DNA from: Gaetbulibacter sp. 4G1
Lineage (GTDB): Bacteria; Bacteroidota; Bacteroidia; Flavobacteriales; Flavobacteriaceae
Direction: 5' to 3'
NCBI RefSeq assembly: GCF_002741945.1
Contig: NZ_MDVN01000022.1
Span: 682,001 to 746,000, forward strand
Length of the DNA stretch: 64,000 nt
Numbering within the stretch: position 1 is the stretch's first letter; every line of letters starts with the position of its first letter. Under the pieces are notes generated by a model, which saw nothing but the letters and a program-made list of their open reading frames with translations, was not told where the DNA came from and searched no databases. Shown piece by piece: positions 9,137 through 16,998 of the stretch. Both the position numbers and the translations under genes were made by a program.

Positions 9137-10945
9137 ATGAAAAGAATTGTTTTTTCAGTTTTATGCATCTGTCTGTTTTTATCTTGTAGTAGTCAAAAAG
9201 ATATAGCTACTGCGAAAATAACACCTGTCCCTACTCCGCTAACAATACAAAAAGCTGGGTATTGGCAACAACACGTTGATTATAAAATGGAAATTGATAT
9301 GGATGTAAACACCTATCAATACAAAGGAAAACAACAGTTGGTATATACTAACAATTCGCCAGATGTTTTGCACCGTGTATATTATCATTTATATTTTAAT
9401 GCCTTTCAACCTGGTAGCGAAATGGATGTACACTCAAGAAACATCGAAGATCCAGATTCTAGAGTAGGCGACAGAATTAGTAAATTAAAGCCTAACGAGG
9501 TTGGCTATATAAAGGTAAAAAGCTTAAAGCAAAATGGAGCTAAAGTTAAGTATGAAACTGTTGGCACTGTTTTGGAAGTTGATTTGGTAAAACCAATTCA
9601 ACCTGGAGAAAAAATTACGTTTGATATGGTTTTTGATGCCCAAGTGCCAACTCAAATTAGGCGTTCTGGTAGAGATAATGAGGAAGATGTTGCCCTTTCT
9701 ATGGTACAGTGGTATCCTAAGTTAGCTGAATATGATTTTGAGGGCTGGCATGCAGACCCTTATATAGCAAGAGAGTTTCATGGAGTATGGGGGAATTATG
9801 ATGTAAAGCTTACTATTAACAGCAATTATGTAGTTGGAGGAACAGGCTATTTACAAGGTGAACCCAAAATAAAAGGAAATAAAAAAATACTTCATTTTAA
9901 AGCGCCTAACGTACACGATTTTGCTTGGGCTGCTGACCCTGATTATATTCATGATACCATGCAGGTTCCTGACGGACCAAAACTTCATTTTTATTATAAA
10001 AACACTTTAAGCAGCGAGCAAAAAGAAAACTGGAAAAAATTACAGCCAAAAACAGTAGAGCTTATGCAGTATTTTAGTAAGCATATTGGTAAATACCCTT
10101 ATGAACAATATTCTGTAATTCAAGGAGGTGATGGCGGTATGGAATATGCCATGAGCACTTTAATTACAGGGAAGAGAAGCTATGGGAGTTTAGTAGGTGT
10201 TACGGCTCATGAGCTTGCTCATACATGGTTTCAGTTTTTACTAGCAACAAACGAGGCAAAGCATGAATGGATGGACGAAGGTTTTGCTACTTATATTAGT
10301 AATTATGCCATGGATTATATTTTTAATCAAGGCAAAAAAAACCCACTCGATAACGCCTATAAAAGCTATATACGTTTGGCTAAATCTGGTTTAGAGCAAC
10401 CTCTTACTACTCATGCAGACAGGTATCAATTCAATAGTGTATATAGTACTTTAGCTTACAGCAAAGGTGCTGTGTTTTTAGCTCAATTAGGCTATGTTAT
10501 TGGTGAAGAAAATTTAAAAAAAACCATTAAGAAATATTTTAATGATTTTGCTTTTAAGCACCCAAAGCCGCTAGATATTATAAGAACTGCCGAAAAAATA
10601 TCTGGTTTAGAGCTCGATTGGTATTTAATTGATTTTGCGCAAACCACAAATGCTATTGACTACAAGGTTAAAGCTATTAAAGGCAATACGGTTACATTAG
10701 AGCGTTTAGGCTTAATGCCAATGCCTATAGATTTAACAGTAACTTACACTGATGGCTCATCAGAAGATTTTTATGTTCCTTTACAAATGATGCGTGGTGA
10801 AAAACCAACAACAGCAACTATTATAAAAGATTGGGCTTGGGCATATCCAACTTATACTTTTAATACAAATAAAGCTATAAAATCTGTTCAAATAGACCCA
10901 AAAGAAATGATGGCAGATATTAATAAAAATAACAACACATTATAG
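9137..10945 (+). CDS. M1 family zinc aminopeptidase, lipoprotein
   Basis: A 602-residue gluzincin. The signal peptide ends in the lipobox-like FLSCSS. The zinc site HELAH is at residues 358-362, and the third ligand Glu is at 381 in HEWMDEGFA, giving the exact HEXXH-18-E spacing of M1 peptidases. The exopeptidase motif appears as GGDGGMEYAMST rather than classic GAMEN, as in many Bacteroidota M1 proteins of the leukotriene-A4-hydrolase/aminopeptidase N type. It follows the S8 lipoprotein closely. Immediately after its stop the accessory repeat-rich region begins, so it marks the left border of the array. Confidence 0.93.
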   Translation: MKRIVFSVLCICLFLSCSSQKDIATAKITPVPTPLTIQKAGYWQQHVDYKMEIDMDVNTYQYKGKQQLVYTNNSPDVLHRVYYHLYFNAFQPGSEMDVHSRNIEDPDSRVGDRISKLKPNEVGYIKVKSLKQNGAKVKYETVGTVLEVDLVKPIQPGEKITFDMVFDAQVPTQIRRSGRDNEEDVALSMVQWYPKLAEYDFEGWHADPYIAREFHGVWGNYDVKLTINSNYVVGGTGYLQGEPKIKGNKKILHFKAPNVHDFAWAADPDYIHDTMQVPDGPKLHFYYKNTLSSEQKENWKKLQPKTVELMQYFSKHIGKYPYEQYSVIQGGDGGMEYAMSTLITGKRSYGSLVGVTAHELAHTWFQFLLATNEAKHEWMDEGFATYISNYAMDYIFNQGKKNPLDNAYKSYIRLAKSGLEQPLTTHADRYQFNSVYSTLAYSKGAVFLAQLGYVIGEENLKKTIKKYFNDFAFKHPKPLDIIRTAEKISGLELDWYLIDFAQTTNAIDYKVKAIKGNTVTLERLGLMPMPIDLTVTYTDGSSEDFYVPLQMMRGEKPTTATIIKDWAWAYPTYTFNTNKAIKSVQIDPKEMMADINKNNNTL

Positions 10946-11173
10946 TGTGTCTATTGGGCTCTGAGCGTTTTGAATTGTAGATTGCGCTGCTTGTGTGCGC
11001 AATAGTCCGGGAACATACCATACCGCCGAATGTCCCGCGCAGCTATGCTGTCTGTCCTTCGGCGCAAACGCCGCAGAATAGCCAACTATACGCCATTTTC
11101 CTACGTGAATTAGTTTCACTACTTTCACTTCTCAAAACAGCGCATAGCTGCGCGGGACATTGTAATCAATTAT
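10946..11173 (+). repeat. Element A: GC-rich inverted-repeat region at left edge of the array
   Basis: This 228-bp gap is far more GC-rich than its surroundings. It holds a perfect 20-bp inverted repeat, 11029-11048 with 11142-11161, a 7-bp stem ATTGCGC/GCGCAAT (10981-10987 with 10997-11003) and a CGGCG/CGCCG hairpin (11060-11064 with 11069-11073). Part of the right arm, GCGCATAGCT...GGGACAT, recurs in element E at 13345-13365. It appears to be a second family of palindromic spacer in the same array. I see no convincing gene in it. Confidence 0.75.
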
Positions 11174-11446
11174 TTGAATTCACAAGAAACATATAATCTG
11201 GAAATCACAAAAACTCCAAACTCTAGAGTGTTTACTCAAGTGGCAAATTTTATCGTAAATAAATTACATGGTGAATTAATAAAACAACTTGATGGAATTG
11301 ATCAATCTTATTGGGATTTTAAAATTAATGAATCAATAGTCACTCTTCACTCAGAACATTATCTCGGAATAAGTGTATATGGGAAAAAATCCAAGGTGGT
11401 TGAAAGCTCACTCAGGCGGATAAAACCTGAATTAAAATTAGGCTAA
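11174..11446 (+). CDS. Hypothetical small protein
   Basis: A 90-residue soluble protein that I do not recognise. It has no signal peptide or membrane segment; the centre reads DQSYWDFKINESIVTLHSEHYLGI, a likely beta-rich fold. The only plausible in-frame start is a TTG at 11174, directly after the right end of element A; the frame is open further upstream through the GC-rich repeat, but that part reads as non-coding. It is a single gene bounded by elements A and B, the first cargo gene of the array. The start is uncertain. Confidence 0.6.
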   Translation: MNSQETYNLEITKTPNSRVFTQVANFIVNKLHGELIKQLDGIDQSYWDFKINESIVTLHSEHYLGISVYGKKSKVVESSLRRIKPELKLG

Positions 11447-11455
11447 TAACAGCTT

Positions 11456-11591
11456 ACAACAACGTGTATAGTTCATTGCTCGGAAATTCCTATTCGGAAT
11501 TTCTATCGCTTCTGTACAAAAGGCATCTGTTTATTTGCTAACTTAGTGCAAACTCAACGAAACCACACGTATACACGTTACCAGCAATTAA
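11456..11591 (+). repeat. Element B: hairpin-forming inter-gene repeat (best-preserved copy)
   Basis: The outer arms AACGTGTATA (11461-11470) and TATACACGTT (11570-11579) are perfect inverted repeats. An inner hairpin has an 8-bp perfect stem, 11483-11490 with 11496-11503, and a 5-base loop. A conserved block GCTAACTTAG lies at 11537-11546. The left end carries TACAAC. The same plan recurs in elements D, F, H and J. The element fills nearly the whole gap between two same-strand genes. Confidence 0.85.
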
Positions 11592-11600
11592 CTAAACCCT

Positions 11601-11951
11601 ATGAAAAACTTTATAGTTTTAATATTTATTTTAACCCTAATTGGATGCTCTTCAACACGTAAAATTAAAAATAAAGATGTTACTGGAATGTGGGAATTTC
11701 CAGGAACAATGGTGTGGATAGAAATAAAACCAAATAATTTCGTTTATCAATGTCGTGTTGATAAAAACGGATCAATTTATAATGCAGTTGGAATTTTAAA
11801 AAAAGGCATTATTTATTGGGAAAAAAGGTGGGGAAAGGACACAATAATAATGAAAAATGACACAATGCGTTTAAATGGTCTTTATGGGAACTATGGGTAT
11901 ATAAGAAGTAGTAATAAAATGGCTAAAAAGTGTCTAAGCCCAATTAATTAA
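11601..11951 (+). CDS. Hypothetical lipoprotein
   Basis: A 116-residue protein with a clear lipoprotein signal (FILTLIGCSSTRK, cysteine near residue 16). The mature part is short and beta-rich (VTGMWEFPGTMVWIEIKPNNF; later IIYWEKRWG), reminiscent of lipocalin-like or copper-resistance small lipoproteins, but no family is certain. It is a single gene between elements B and C with its own ATG ten bases after the end of element B, as in a one-gene cassette. Confidence 0.72.
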   Translation: MKNFIVLIFILTLIGCSSTRKIKNKDVTGMWEFPGTMVWIEIKPNNFVYQCRVDKNGSIYNAVGILKKGIIYWEKRWGKDTIIMKNDTMRLNGLYGNYGYIRSSNKMAKKCLSPIN

Positions 11952-11956
11952 AAAAA

Positions 11957-11984
11957 TAACAACAGGTAACATTGTAAAACATTT
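11957..11984 (+). repeat. Element C: short, internally deleted repeat copy
   Basis: A gap of only 48 bp contains TAACAAC followed closely by ATTGTAAAACATTT. These match the left end of elements B/H and the right end of element D (ACGTTGTAAAACATT) with the hairpin interior missing. It is best read as a collapsed copy; because it is short, a chance match cannot be excluded. Confidence 0.5.
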
Positions 11985-11999
11985 GAGGTATCCCAAAAA

Positions 12000-12692
12000 A
12001 TGATAAAAACACTTTTTTTTAGACTTTTTAATATTGTCGAATATGAATTTGAGCCTCAGGAAAGAAAAGTTTTTGAATACTTCAAAGAAATTGCTTTAAA
12101 AGCAGAATTTGGTTATAGACCCAGAAGAGTTATAAAATGGACTAAACCGATGAAAGTCTTTATAAAAAAAGAAAAAGTCTATAATACTCAGGTTGTGATA
12201 ATCAAAGAAACTATTGAGCAATTAAATGAATTGGCTACAGATGGTTTTAAGGTAGAATTGATTGATAATATTTTCAAATGTAACATAGTACTTTACCTAA
12301 ACAAAAAGACTAAGGTTAATGAAATAGACCCATACTTTTTCAAGGGTATTAATGAGGATTTTATAGGTCTTGTCGATATAGAGTTTGACTCTCATGATTT
12401 CAATATTATAAAGGGAAGAATTTTTATAGATACTGAACAACCTATAGATATTCAAAAATCTACTATAATTGAAGAATTGACTCAAAGTATTGGGCTTATG
12501 AATGATTCCGAACTATACCAAGAAAGTACTTTTTTTCAAAACAAAAGTTCTTCAAGAAAAAAACACCTAAAACACTCTGGTATTGATGTTGAGCTTATTA
12601 AATTATTATATCTACCATCAATGAAACCAGGATTCGATGAGGAACAAGTAGAAAAAGTAATTAAGCGTTATTATAAATCTCTGAAAACATAA
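12000..12692 (+). CDS. DUF2927-like protein
   Basis: A 230-residue protein. The C-terminal half (residues ~130-220) contains IIEELTQSIGLMNDSELYQES, then HSGIDVELIKLLYLPSMKPGF, which resembles the DUF2927 family, a domain of unknown function often compared with zinc-metallopeptidase folds. The N-terminal half looks like a mixed alpha/beta cap. No signal peptide is convincing, although the first residues are hydrophobic (MIKTLFFRLF). It lies alone between repeat elements C and D. The family match is from memory of its motif order and is moderately sure; function is unknown. Confidence 0.62.
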   Translation: MIKTLFFRLFNIVEYEFEPQERKVFEYFKEIALKAEFGYRPRRVIKWTKPMKVFIKKEKVYNTQVVIIKETIEQLNELATDGFKVELIDNIFKCNIVLYLNKKTKVNEIDPYFFKGINEDFIGLVDIEFDSHDFNIIKGRIFIDTEQPIDIQKSTIIEELTQSIGLMNDSELYQESTFFQNKSSSRKKHLKHSGIDVELIKLLYLPSMKPGFDEEQVEKVIKRYYKSLKT

Positions 12693-12699
12693 AAACGTT

Positions 12700-12840
12700 T
12701 CGCAACAACGTGCATAAATAATTGCTTTAGCTGATGCTTACTTGGAAAAACCCTTCGGAATTTTCTCTCGTTCGTTTTTGTTTACTAAATTAGTTGCTGA
12801 AACACTCAACTAACTATACACGAAAACGTTGTAAAACATT
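12700..12840 (+). repeat. Element D: hairpin-forming inter-gene repeat
   Basis: Left end CAACAACGTGCATAA (from 12703) and right end TATACACG...ACGTTGTA (12815-12833) pair imperfectly. The inner hairpin is GAAAA-A-CC / GG-AA-TTTTC around 12745-12765. The block ACTAAATTAG is at 12784-12793. Order and spacing are those of element B. Confidence 0.8.
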
Positions 12841-12851
12841 AAAAACAAAAT

Positions 12852-13313
12852 ATGAGAAACACAAAATTCATTAAGACATACATAGCGATAATTTTATTTT
12901 CTGTTTCATTTATTAGTGCTGGGCAGAATACACCTAAAGAAATAGTCTCTAAGTTTTTTGCGGAATATCAAAATGATGGAGCTTCGAAAGCATTGGATAA
13001 CCTCTATTCGAACAATAAGTGGATGAGCCGTGCAACAGACGCGATTACAAAGTTAAAACAACAATTAGGGACTTTGAATGAAGATTATGTTGGAAAATAT
13101 TATGGTTATGAATTAATTGTGGAAAAAAGACTATCGGATAGTTTCATTTTGATGAGCTATTTGGTAAAATTTGACCGACAGCCAATTCGCTTCACATTTC
13201 AATTCTATAAACCCAATAATGAATGGCGAACTCATAGTTTCAAGTATGACGGAAGTATTGATGATGAAATTGAAGAGTCGGCAAAGGTTTACTATTTAGA
13301 TTTGAAAAAATAA
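12852..13313 (+). CDS. Secreted protein, possibly NTF2-like
   Basis: A 153-residue protein with a Sec signal peptide (KTYIAIILFSVSFISAGQ). The mature domain starts TPKEIVSKFFAEYQNDGASKALDNLYSNN, a pattern of helices typical of NTF2-like or DUF4019-like small secreted domains, followed by strands ending PIRFTFQFYKPNNEWRTHSFKYD. No catalytic residues are evident. It is a single gene between elements D and E. The fold suggestion is inference; function unknown. Confidence 0.68.
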   Translation: MRNTKFIKTYIAIILFSVSFISAGQNTPKEIVSKFFAEYQNDGASKALDNLYSNNKWMSRATDAITKLKQQLGTLNEDYVGKYYGYELIVEKRLSDSFILMSYLVKFDRQPIRFTFQFYKPNNEWRTHSFKYDGSIDDEIEESAKVYYLDLKK

Positions 13314-13317
13314 CGTT

Positions 13318-13366
13318 TTACAACAATGTATAACCACAACTACGGCGCATAGCTCCGTGGGACATG
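13318..13366 (+). repeat. Element E: composite spacer joining a left repeat end to the GC-rich motif
   Basis: The 75-bp gap starts with TACAACAATGTATAA (13319-13333), the left end of the B/D/F family. It then carries GCGCATAGCT....GGGACAT (13345-13365), the motif seen in element A, here within an ACGG/CCGT stem. It therefore links the two repeat families in one spacer. Confidence 0.65.
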
Positions 13367-13388
13367 GCACACAATATAAACCAACAGA

Positions 13389-14171
13389 ATGAACAGAAGA
13401 ATAGTCACAGTTTTACTTTTAGCAATATTCACAAATTTTGGGTATGCTCAATCTGACAAAATCAGCATTAAAACAGAACATTTGACAGAAGCGAATTATC
13501 TAAAAATGGATAGTTTTTATTTGACTCATTATTTATACATTGATCTGTTTTTAAGAGAAAATCTGTTTCCAGAGGTAAGCCCTGAAGATGTTTCCTCTAT
13601 TCTAAAAGCTCTAAAAAAGTATGTTTCAGTAGAAAACAAATTAGACATTGAAATTGAAAAGCCTGGAAAAAGAAATTACTTGATTCGATTTGCTGTTTTA
13701 AAGAAAAATGACGGAACTGAACTTTTAATTGCTTTCACAAACTGGAGTGTAAAGAAAAAGGAATTTGAAAAAGAAATAAAAATGGAAAATGATTCCTACA
13801 CGAGGTGGTATTTTCTAAATGGAAATAAAATGACTTATCGAAAAGATATGTCTAATCAAAATGATTACTCAAGCATGAATAAATCTGACTTGGCAAATGC
13901 TTATCTATTCGATGAACTAGCTGAAAACGATTCCAAGATAGAAAGCACAACAGATGAGTTTCTAAACCAAACTGATTTAAGTATTTCGGATAAAATTATG
14001 GCGAATTTAGTTCTCTTGAAATATCAAATCTTTAAAAACAAGAATGAAAATGTGACTAAGCAAACTGAACACTTGGACGAAATGTTTGAAAAAAACAAAT
14101 CTGAGACTAACCTGAGAGGTTTACAAGCAGCATTTAATGCCACAAAATTTCAAATAGAATTAATGAAATAA
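13389..14171 (+). CDS. Hypothetical secreted protein
   Basis: A 260-residue protein with a signal peptide (VTVLLLAIFTNFGYAQ). The mature part is mixed and charged, with an inner beta-rich stretch (KRNYLIRFAVLKKNDGTELLIAFTNWSVKKK) and a helical C-terminus (LDEMFEKNKSETNLRGLQAAFNATKF). I do not recognise a family. It is a single gene between elements E and F and is probably periplasmic or exported. Confidence 0.68.
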   Translation: MNRRIVTVLLLAIFTNFGYAQSDKISIKTEHLTEANYLKMDSFYLTHYLYIDLFLRENLFPEVSPEDVSSILKALKKYVSVENKLDIEIEKPGKRNYLIRFAVLKKNDGTELLIAFTNWSVKKKEFEKEIKMENDSYTRWYFLNGNKMTYRKDMSNQNDYSSMNKSDLANAYLFDELAENDSKIESTTDEFLNQTDLSISDKIMANLVLLKYQIFKNKNENVTKQTEHLDEMFEKNKSETNLRGLQAAFNATKFQIELMK

Positions 14172-14174
14172 ATA

Positions 14175-14315
14175 CTGTGTACAACAATGGTTATAAGTAA
14201 TCGCTTCTTCTTGTCTACTTTGGAAATTCCTGTGGAATTTCCAACTTGGTGTGTACTTGTAAAGTTAAGTGCTAAACCACGCAACTACTCATAGTCGAGA
14301 CCGTTGTATACAATA
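14175..14315 (+). repeat. Element F: hairpin-forming inter-gene repeat
   Basis: Ends TACAAC (14180-14185) and GTTGTA (14303-14308) are exact inverse complements. The inner hairpin GGAAATTCC (14222-14230) / GGAATTTCC (14234-14242) is a perfect 9-bp stem with a 3-base loop. The remaining layout matches element B. Confidence 0.83.
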
Positions 14316-14341
14316 CAGACTTTACTACTAAATTGAATAAT

Positions 14342-15271
14342 ATGTCCTTTGAAAGAATATTTAGAGAATCAAAAATAATTTTAACAGAAGGGGCATTAGT
14401 CGAAAGATTAAAAACTGAATTTAATGTAGAAATGGATGCTTTTCTAAATCATGCAATGTTGATTTATGATAACCCTAAGGCACTTGAATTATTATATAAA
14501 CAGTATATTGATATTGGTTGTAAATATAATCTGCCAATTATGATTATGACACCAACTCGTAAAGTCAATTTCGAGTCAACATCAAAATCTAAAAATATAA
14601 TATCTGATTCATGCATTTTCTTAAAAAACATAAAAGAAAGTTATCTTAATTATTCTAAAAACATAATGATTGGAGGATTATTAGGGTGTAAAGGAGACGC
14701 TTATAGTGGAGAAAAGAAATTTGACATTAGTCAAGCATATAACTTTCATAGTAGACAAACCTTAAATTTCAAAAAAGAGAAAATTGATTTTTTGTTTGCA
14801 GGAATAATGCCCGAAATTAACGAAGCAATCGGAATGGCAAAAGCAATGTCAGAAACAAAAATTCCATACATTATTAGCTTTATGATTAGAAAGGATGGTT
14901 GTTTGATTGACGGAACCACATTATCAAATGCGATTAAATTAATTGACGAACAAGTAAATCCTAAGCCTATTTGTTATATGACTAATTGTATTCATCCTAC
15001 AAACCTGAATGAGGCTTTAAATAATAACGAGGATAAATCAAAGCTAATAAGATTTAGTGGGATACAAGCAAATGCATCAATTTTAAGTCCTGAAGAATTA
15101 AACAACTGTGAAGTTCTTCAACAAGACGATTTTGATAATATCATTGATGAAATATTTTTGTTATATAAGCAATATAATTTAAAAATAGTTGGTGGTTGCT
15201 GTGGAACTAATGATAAATTCATCGAAAGTTTGTCAAAAAAATTAACAAGCCCTGTACACAACACCGTATAA
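14342..15271 (+). CDS. Homocysteine S-methyltransferase-like protein
   Basis: A 309-residue protein of the homocysteine S-methyltransferase (S-methylmethionine/betaine:Hcy) fold. The start is the ATG at 14342 (MSFERIF); an in-frame TTG nine bases earlier is less likely. The opening LTEGALVERL corresponds to the L-x-D/E-G-x-x-x-x-x-L start of the family, and the zinc ligands fit MTNCIH and the GGCCGT cysteine pair near the C-terminus. Family enzymes move a methyl group to homocysteine to make methionine; no methionine genes are nearby. The last residues (PVHNTV) are encoded by the left end of repeat element G. Confidence 0.82.
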   Translation: MSFERIFRESKIILTEGALVERLKTEFNVEMDAFLNHAMLIYDNPKALELLYKQYIDIGCKYNLPIMIMTPTRKVNFESTSKSKNIISDSCIFLKNIKESYLNYSKNIMIGGLLGCKGDAYSGEKKFDISQAYNFHSRQTLNFKKEKIDFLFAGIMPEINEAIGMAKAMSETKIPYIISFMIRKDGCLIDGTTLSNAIKLIDEQVNPKPICYMTNCIHPTNLNEALNNNEDKSKLIRFSGIQANASILSPEELNNCEVLQQDDFDNIIDEIFLLYKQYNLKIVGGCCGTNDKFIESLSKKLTSPVHNTV

Positions 15272-15363
15272 AATTAATTGCTAAGTTCGAGTGGGTTTAC
15301 GAAAGCTCTATCAGGGACATAGGCAACATGCTGAAAACCTAGCTAAATTTAAGGTTCAGGCAA
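15252..15363 (+). repeat. Element G: partial repeat overlapping the upstream coding end
   Basis: The left end, TACACAACACCGTATAAAA..TTAATTGCT (15254-15282), belongs to the repeat family and contains the stop codon of the preceding gene. The usual inner hairpin and right end are not evident; instead there is an imperfect CTGAAAACCT / AGGTTCAG stem (15331-15359 region). A divergent or truncated copy. Confidence 0.6.
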
Positions 15364-15428
15364 CCATTTAAAAAGATTTTACGTCTTTATAAATAGTGAG
15401 AGACTTGAATTGTAAAACTCTAAAGAAT

Positions 15429-15833
15429 ATGTTAGAAAATCCGAAAGTAAATATCAAAATCAAACTTGCTTCTTTATGGGCTTCCGCAACTTTATGCTAC
15501 TTATATGGAGATTATTTTGAACTATACACACCAGGAAAAATAAACAGTTTACTTACAGGCGAAAATATTTTAGACAGTCCCACTAAATTATTAATAGCTA
15601 CAATAATTTTGGCTATTTCATCAGTAATGGTCGCGCTTTCAATTATCCTAAAACCTAAAATAAATCGTGTTCTCAATATCGTATTTGGAATATTGTTTAC
15701 AATAATGATGTTATTTATTGGCTTTAATTCAAATACTGGATGGTATGGGTTCTATGTGTTTTTAGCATTTTTAGAAAGTATTATTACTGCTTTAATTGTT
15801 TGGTACGCTTGGAAATGGCCTAAAGAAAATTAG
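15429..15833 (+). CDS. Small membrane protein, DUF6326-like
   Basis: A 134-residue integral membrane protein with four hydrophobic segments. It opens MLENPKVNIKIKLASLWASATLCYLYGDYFELYTPG, the pattern I associate with DUF6326 family proteins of Bacteroidota, and ends FYVFLAFLESIITALIVWYAWKWP. I chose the ATG at 15429; an in-frame GTG at 15396 would add 11 residues with no membrane or family value. Single gene between elements G and H. Function unknown. Confidence 0.75.
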   Translation: MLENPKVNIKIKLASLWASATLCYLYGDYFELYTPGKINSLLTGENILDSPTKLLIATIILAISSVMVALSIILKPKINRVLNIVFGILFTIMMLFIGFNSNTGWYGFYVFLAFLESIITALIVWYAWKWPKEN

Positions 15834-15879
15834 TGCTTTAAAAAGTTTTGAACTAATAGCCTAAAGAATAAAAGCCCGC

Positions 15880-16018
15880 TGCTAACAACATGTATCGTTC
15901 ATAGTGAATCAAGATAAAGTCTATTTAGGAAATTCTACCGAATTTCACGTATGTTCGTCTCTTTTTGCTAACTTAGTTTCCAACACCACAAACCATACAC
16001 AAAACTGTTGCAATTAAG
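15880..16018 (+). repeat. Element H: hairpin-forming inter-gene repeat
   Basis: Left end GCTAACAACATGTAT (15881-15895) pairs imperfectly with the right end CATACACAAAACTGTTGCA (15994-16012). Inner hairpin GAAATTC (15929-15935) / GAATTTC (15940-15946) with a 4-base loop. Block GCTAACTTAG at 15967-15976 is identical to that in element B. Confidence 0.82.
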
Positions 16019-16028
16019 GCCTAAGAAC

Positions 16029-16982
16029 ATGAAAACCTTAAAAAAAACTTTAAAATGGGCATTTAGAATTCTAGTTGTTTTAATAATAGGAATTCTTATT
16101 TATGGCAGCATAACTCAATCTAGTTATAACAAAAAATTAGTTAAGGAGTTTAAACCAAATGGAAAGCTGGTTGACCTGACTAGCGGACAATTACATTACA
16201 AACTAATTGGAAATGGAGAATTCACCTTTGTTCTTGAAGCGGGTTTGGGAGAAAACATGGAAACTTGGAGCAAAATTCAAGATTCTCTTAGTAGAATTGG
16301 CAGGATTTTCATGTATGATCGCGCAGGACTTGGTTTTAGCAAAACTAATTCGGAGCCAAGAACAACAAAACAAATAGCACAAGAATTAAATGAACTGCTC
16401 AATAAAGAAAAAATTCCTGGTCCATATATTATGGTTGGGCATTCAATTGGAGGTGCGCACATTAGATACTTCGCAAACGCGTTTCCTAATGATATAGCTG
16501 GGCTTTTTCTTATAGATCCTAGTCATGAAAAAATGTGGGATGATGCGCCTTCGCCACCATTATTCGAAAAGTTTTTGAATTTTTCATTAGTTAACCTTTC
16601 TTGGAGTGGAATACCGTATTACTTACTTCCAGAACCGCCACACCCCACATATAAAACCTCTAAAAGCATCAAAGCTTATGGAAAGGAAAGAGCAGCTATA
16701 GCAGAATCGATTAATCTTTTTAAATCTGCAAATGTTAATCTTTCTAGTCTTCCTATCTATATTCTTTCGGCAACCGCTACAGATGGAGATTATAAAGAAA
16801 GAAGTCTTGCTTTAATGAAAGAATTAATTAATCACTCTAAAAGCAATATCAAAGAACATAAGGTTTATGATAAGCCGCATCATATTCATGTAACTGACCC
16901 GAAAATTGTTATTGCAGATTTGAAAGAATTCACAAATAGAATATTTAATAAAACAACTGTGGCTAAAAATGAGTATAATTAA
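16029..16982 (+). CDS. Alpha/beta hydrolase with N-terminal membrane anchor
   Basis: A 317-residue protein. An N-terminal hydrophobic segment (FRILVVLIIGILIYG) anchors it or serves as an uncleaved signal. The alpha/beta-hydrolase core follows: the nucleophile elbow GHSIGG (Ser), an oxyanion-type stretch LEAGLGENMETW, an acidic residue after the ILSATATDGD strand and a C-terminal HHIHVTDP His. It is likely an esterase or a similar hydrolase, substrate unknown. The ATG at 16029 follows element H; a TTG at 16008 inside the repeat was not used. The next gene (GNAT) starts 16 bases later with no repeat between, so these two may form a two-gene unit. Confidence 0.85.
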   Translation: MKTLKKTLKWAFRILVVLIIGILIYGSITQSSYNKKLVKEFKPNGKLVDLTSGQLHYKLIGNGEFTFVLEAGLGENMETWSKIQDSLSRIGRIFMYDRAGLGFSKTNSEPRTTKQIAQELNELLNKEKIPGPYIMVGHSIGGAHIRYFANAFPNDIAGLFLIDPSHEKMWDDAPSPPLFEKFLNFSLVNLSWSGIPYYLLPEPPHPTYKTSKSIKAYGKERAAIAESINLFKSANVNLSSLPIYILSATATDGDYKERSLALMKELINHSKSNIKEHKVYDKPHHIHVTDPKIVIADLKEFTNRIFNKTTVAKNEYN

Positions 16983-16998
16983 AAAAACGTAACTCGAA

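Noticed and set aside
10993-11196. A 67-codon open frame on the plus strand in the GC-rich gap (and a 62-codon one on the minus strand)
   Set aside because: Both lie across the perfect inverted repeat and small stems of element A, have no family signature and unlikely composition; the repeat explains the sequence better.
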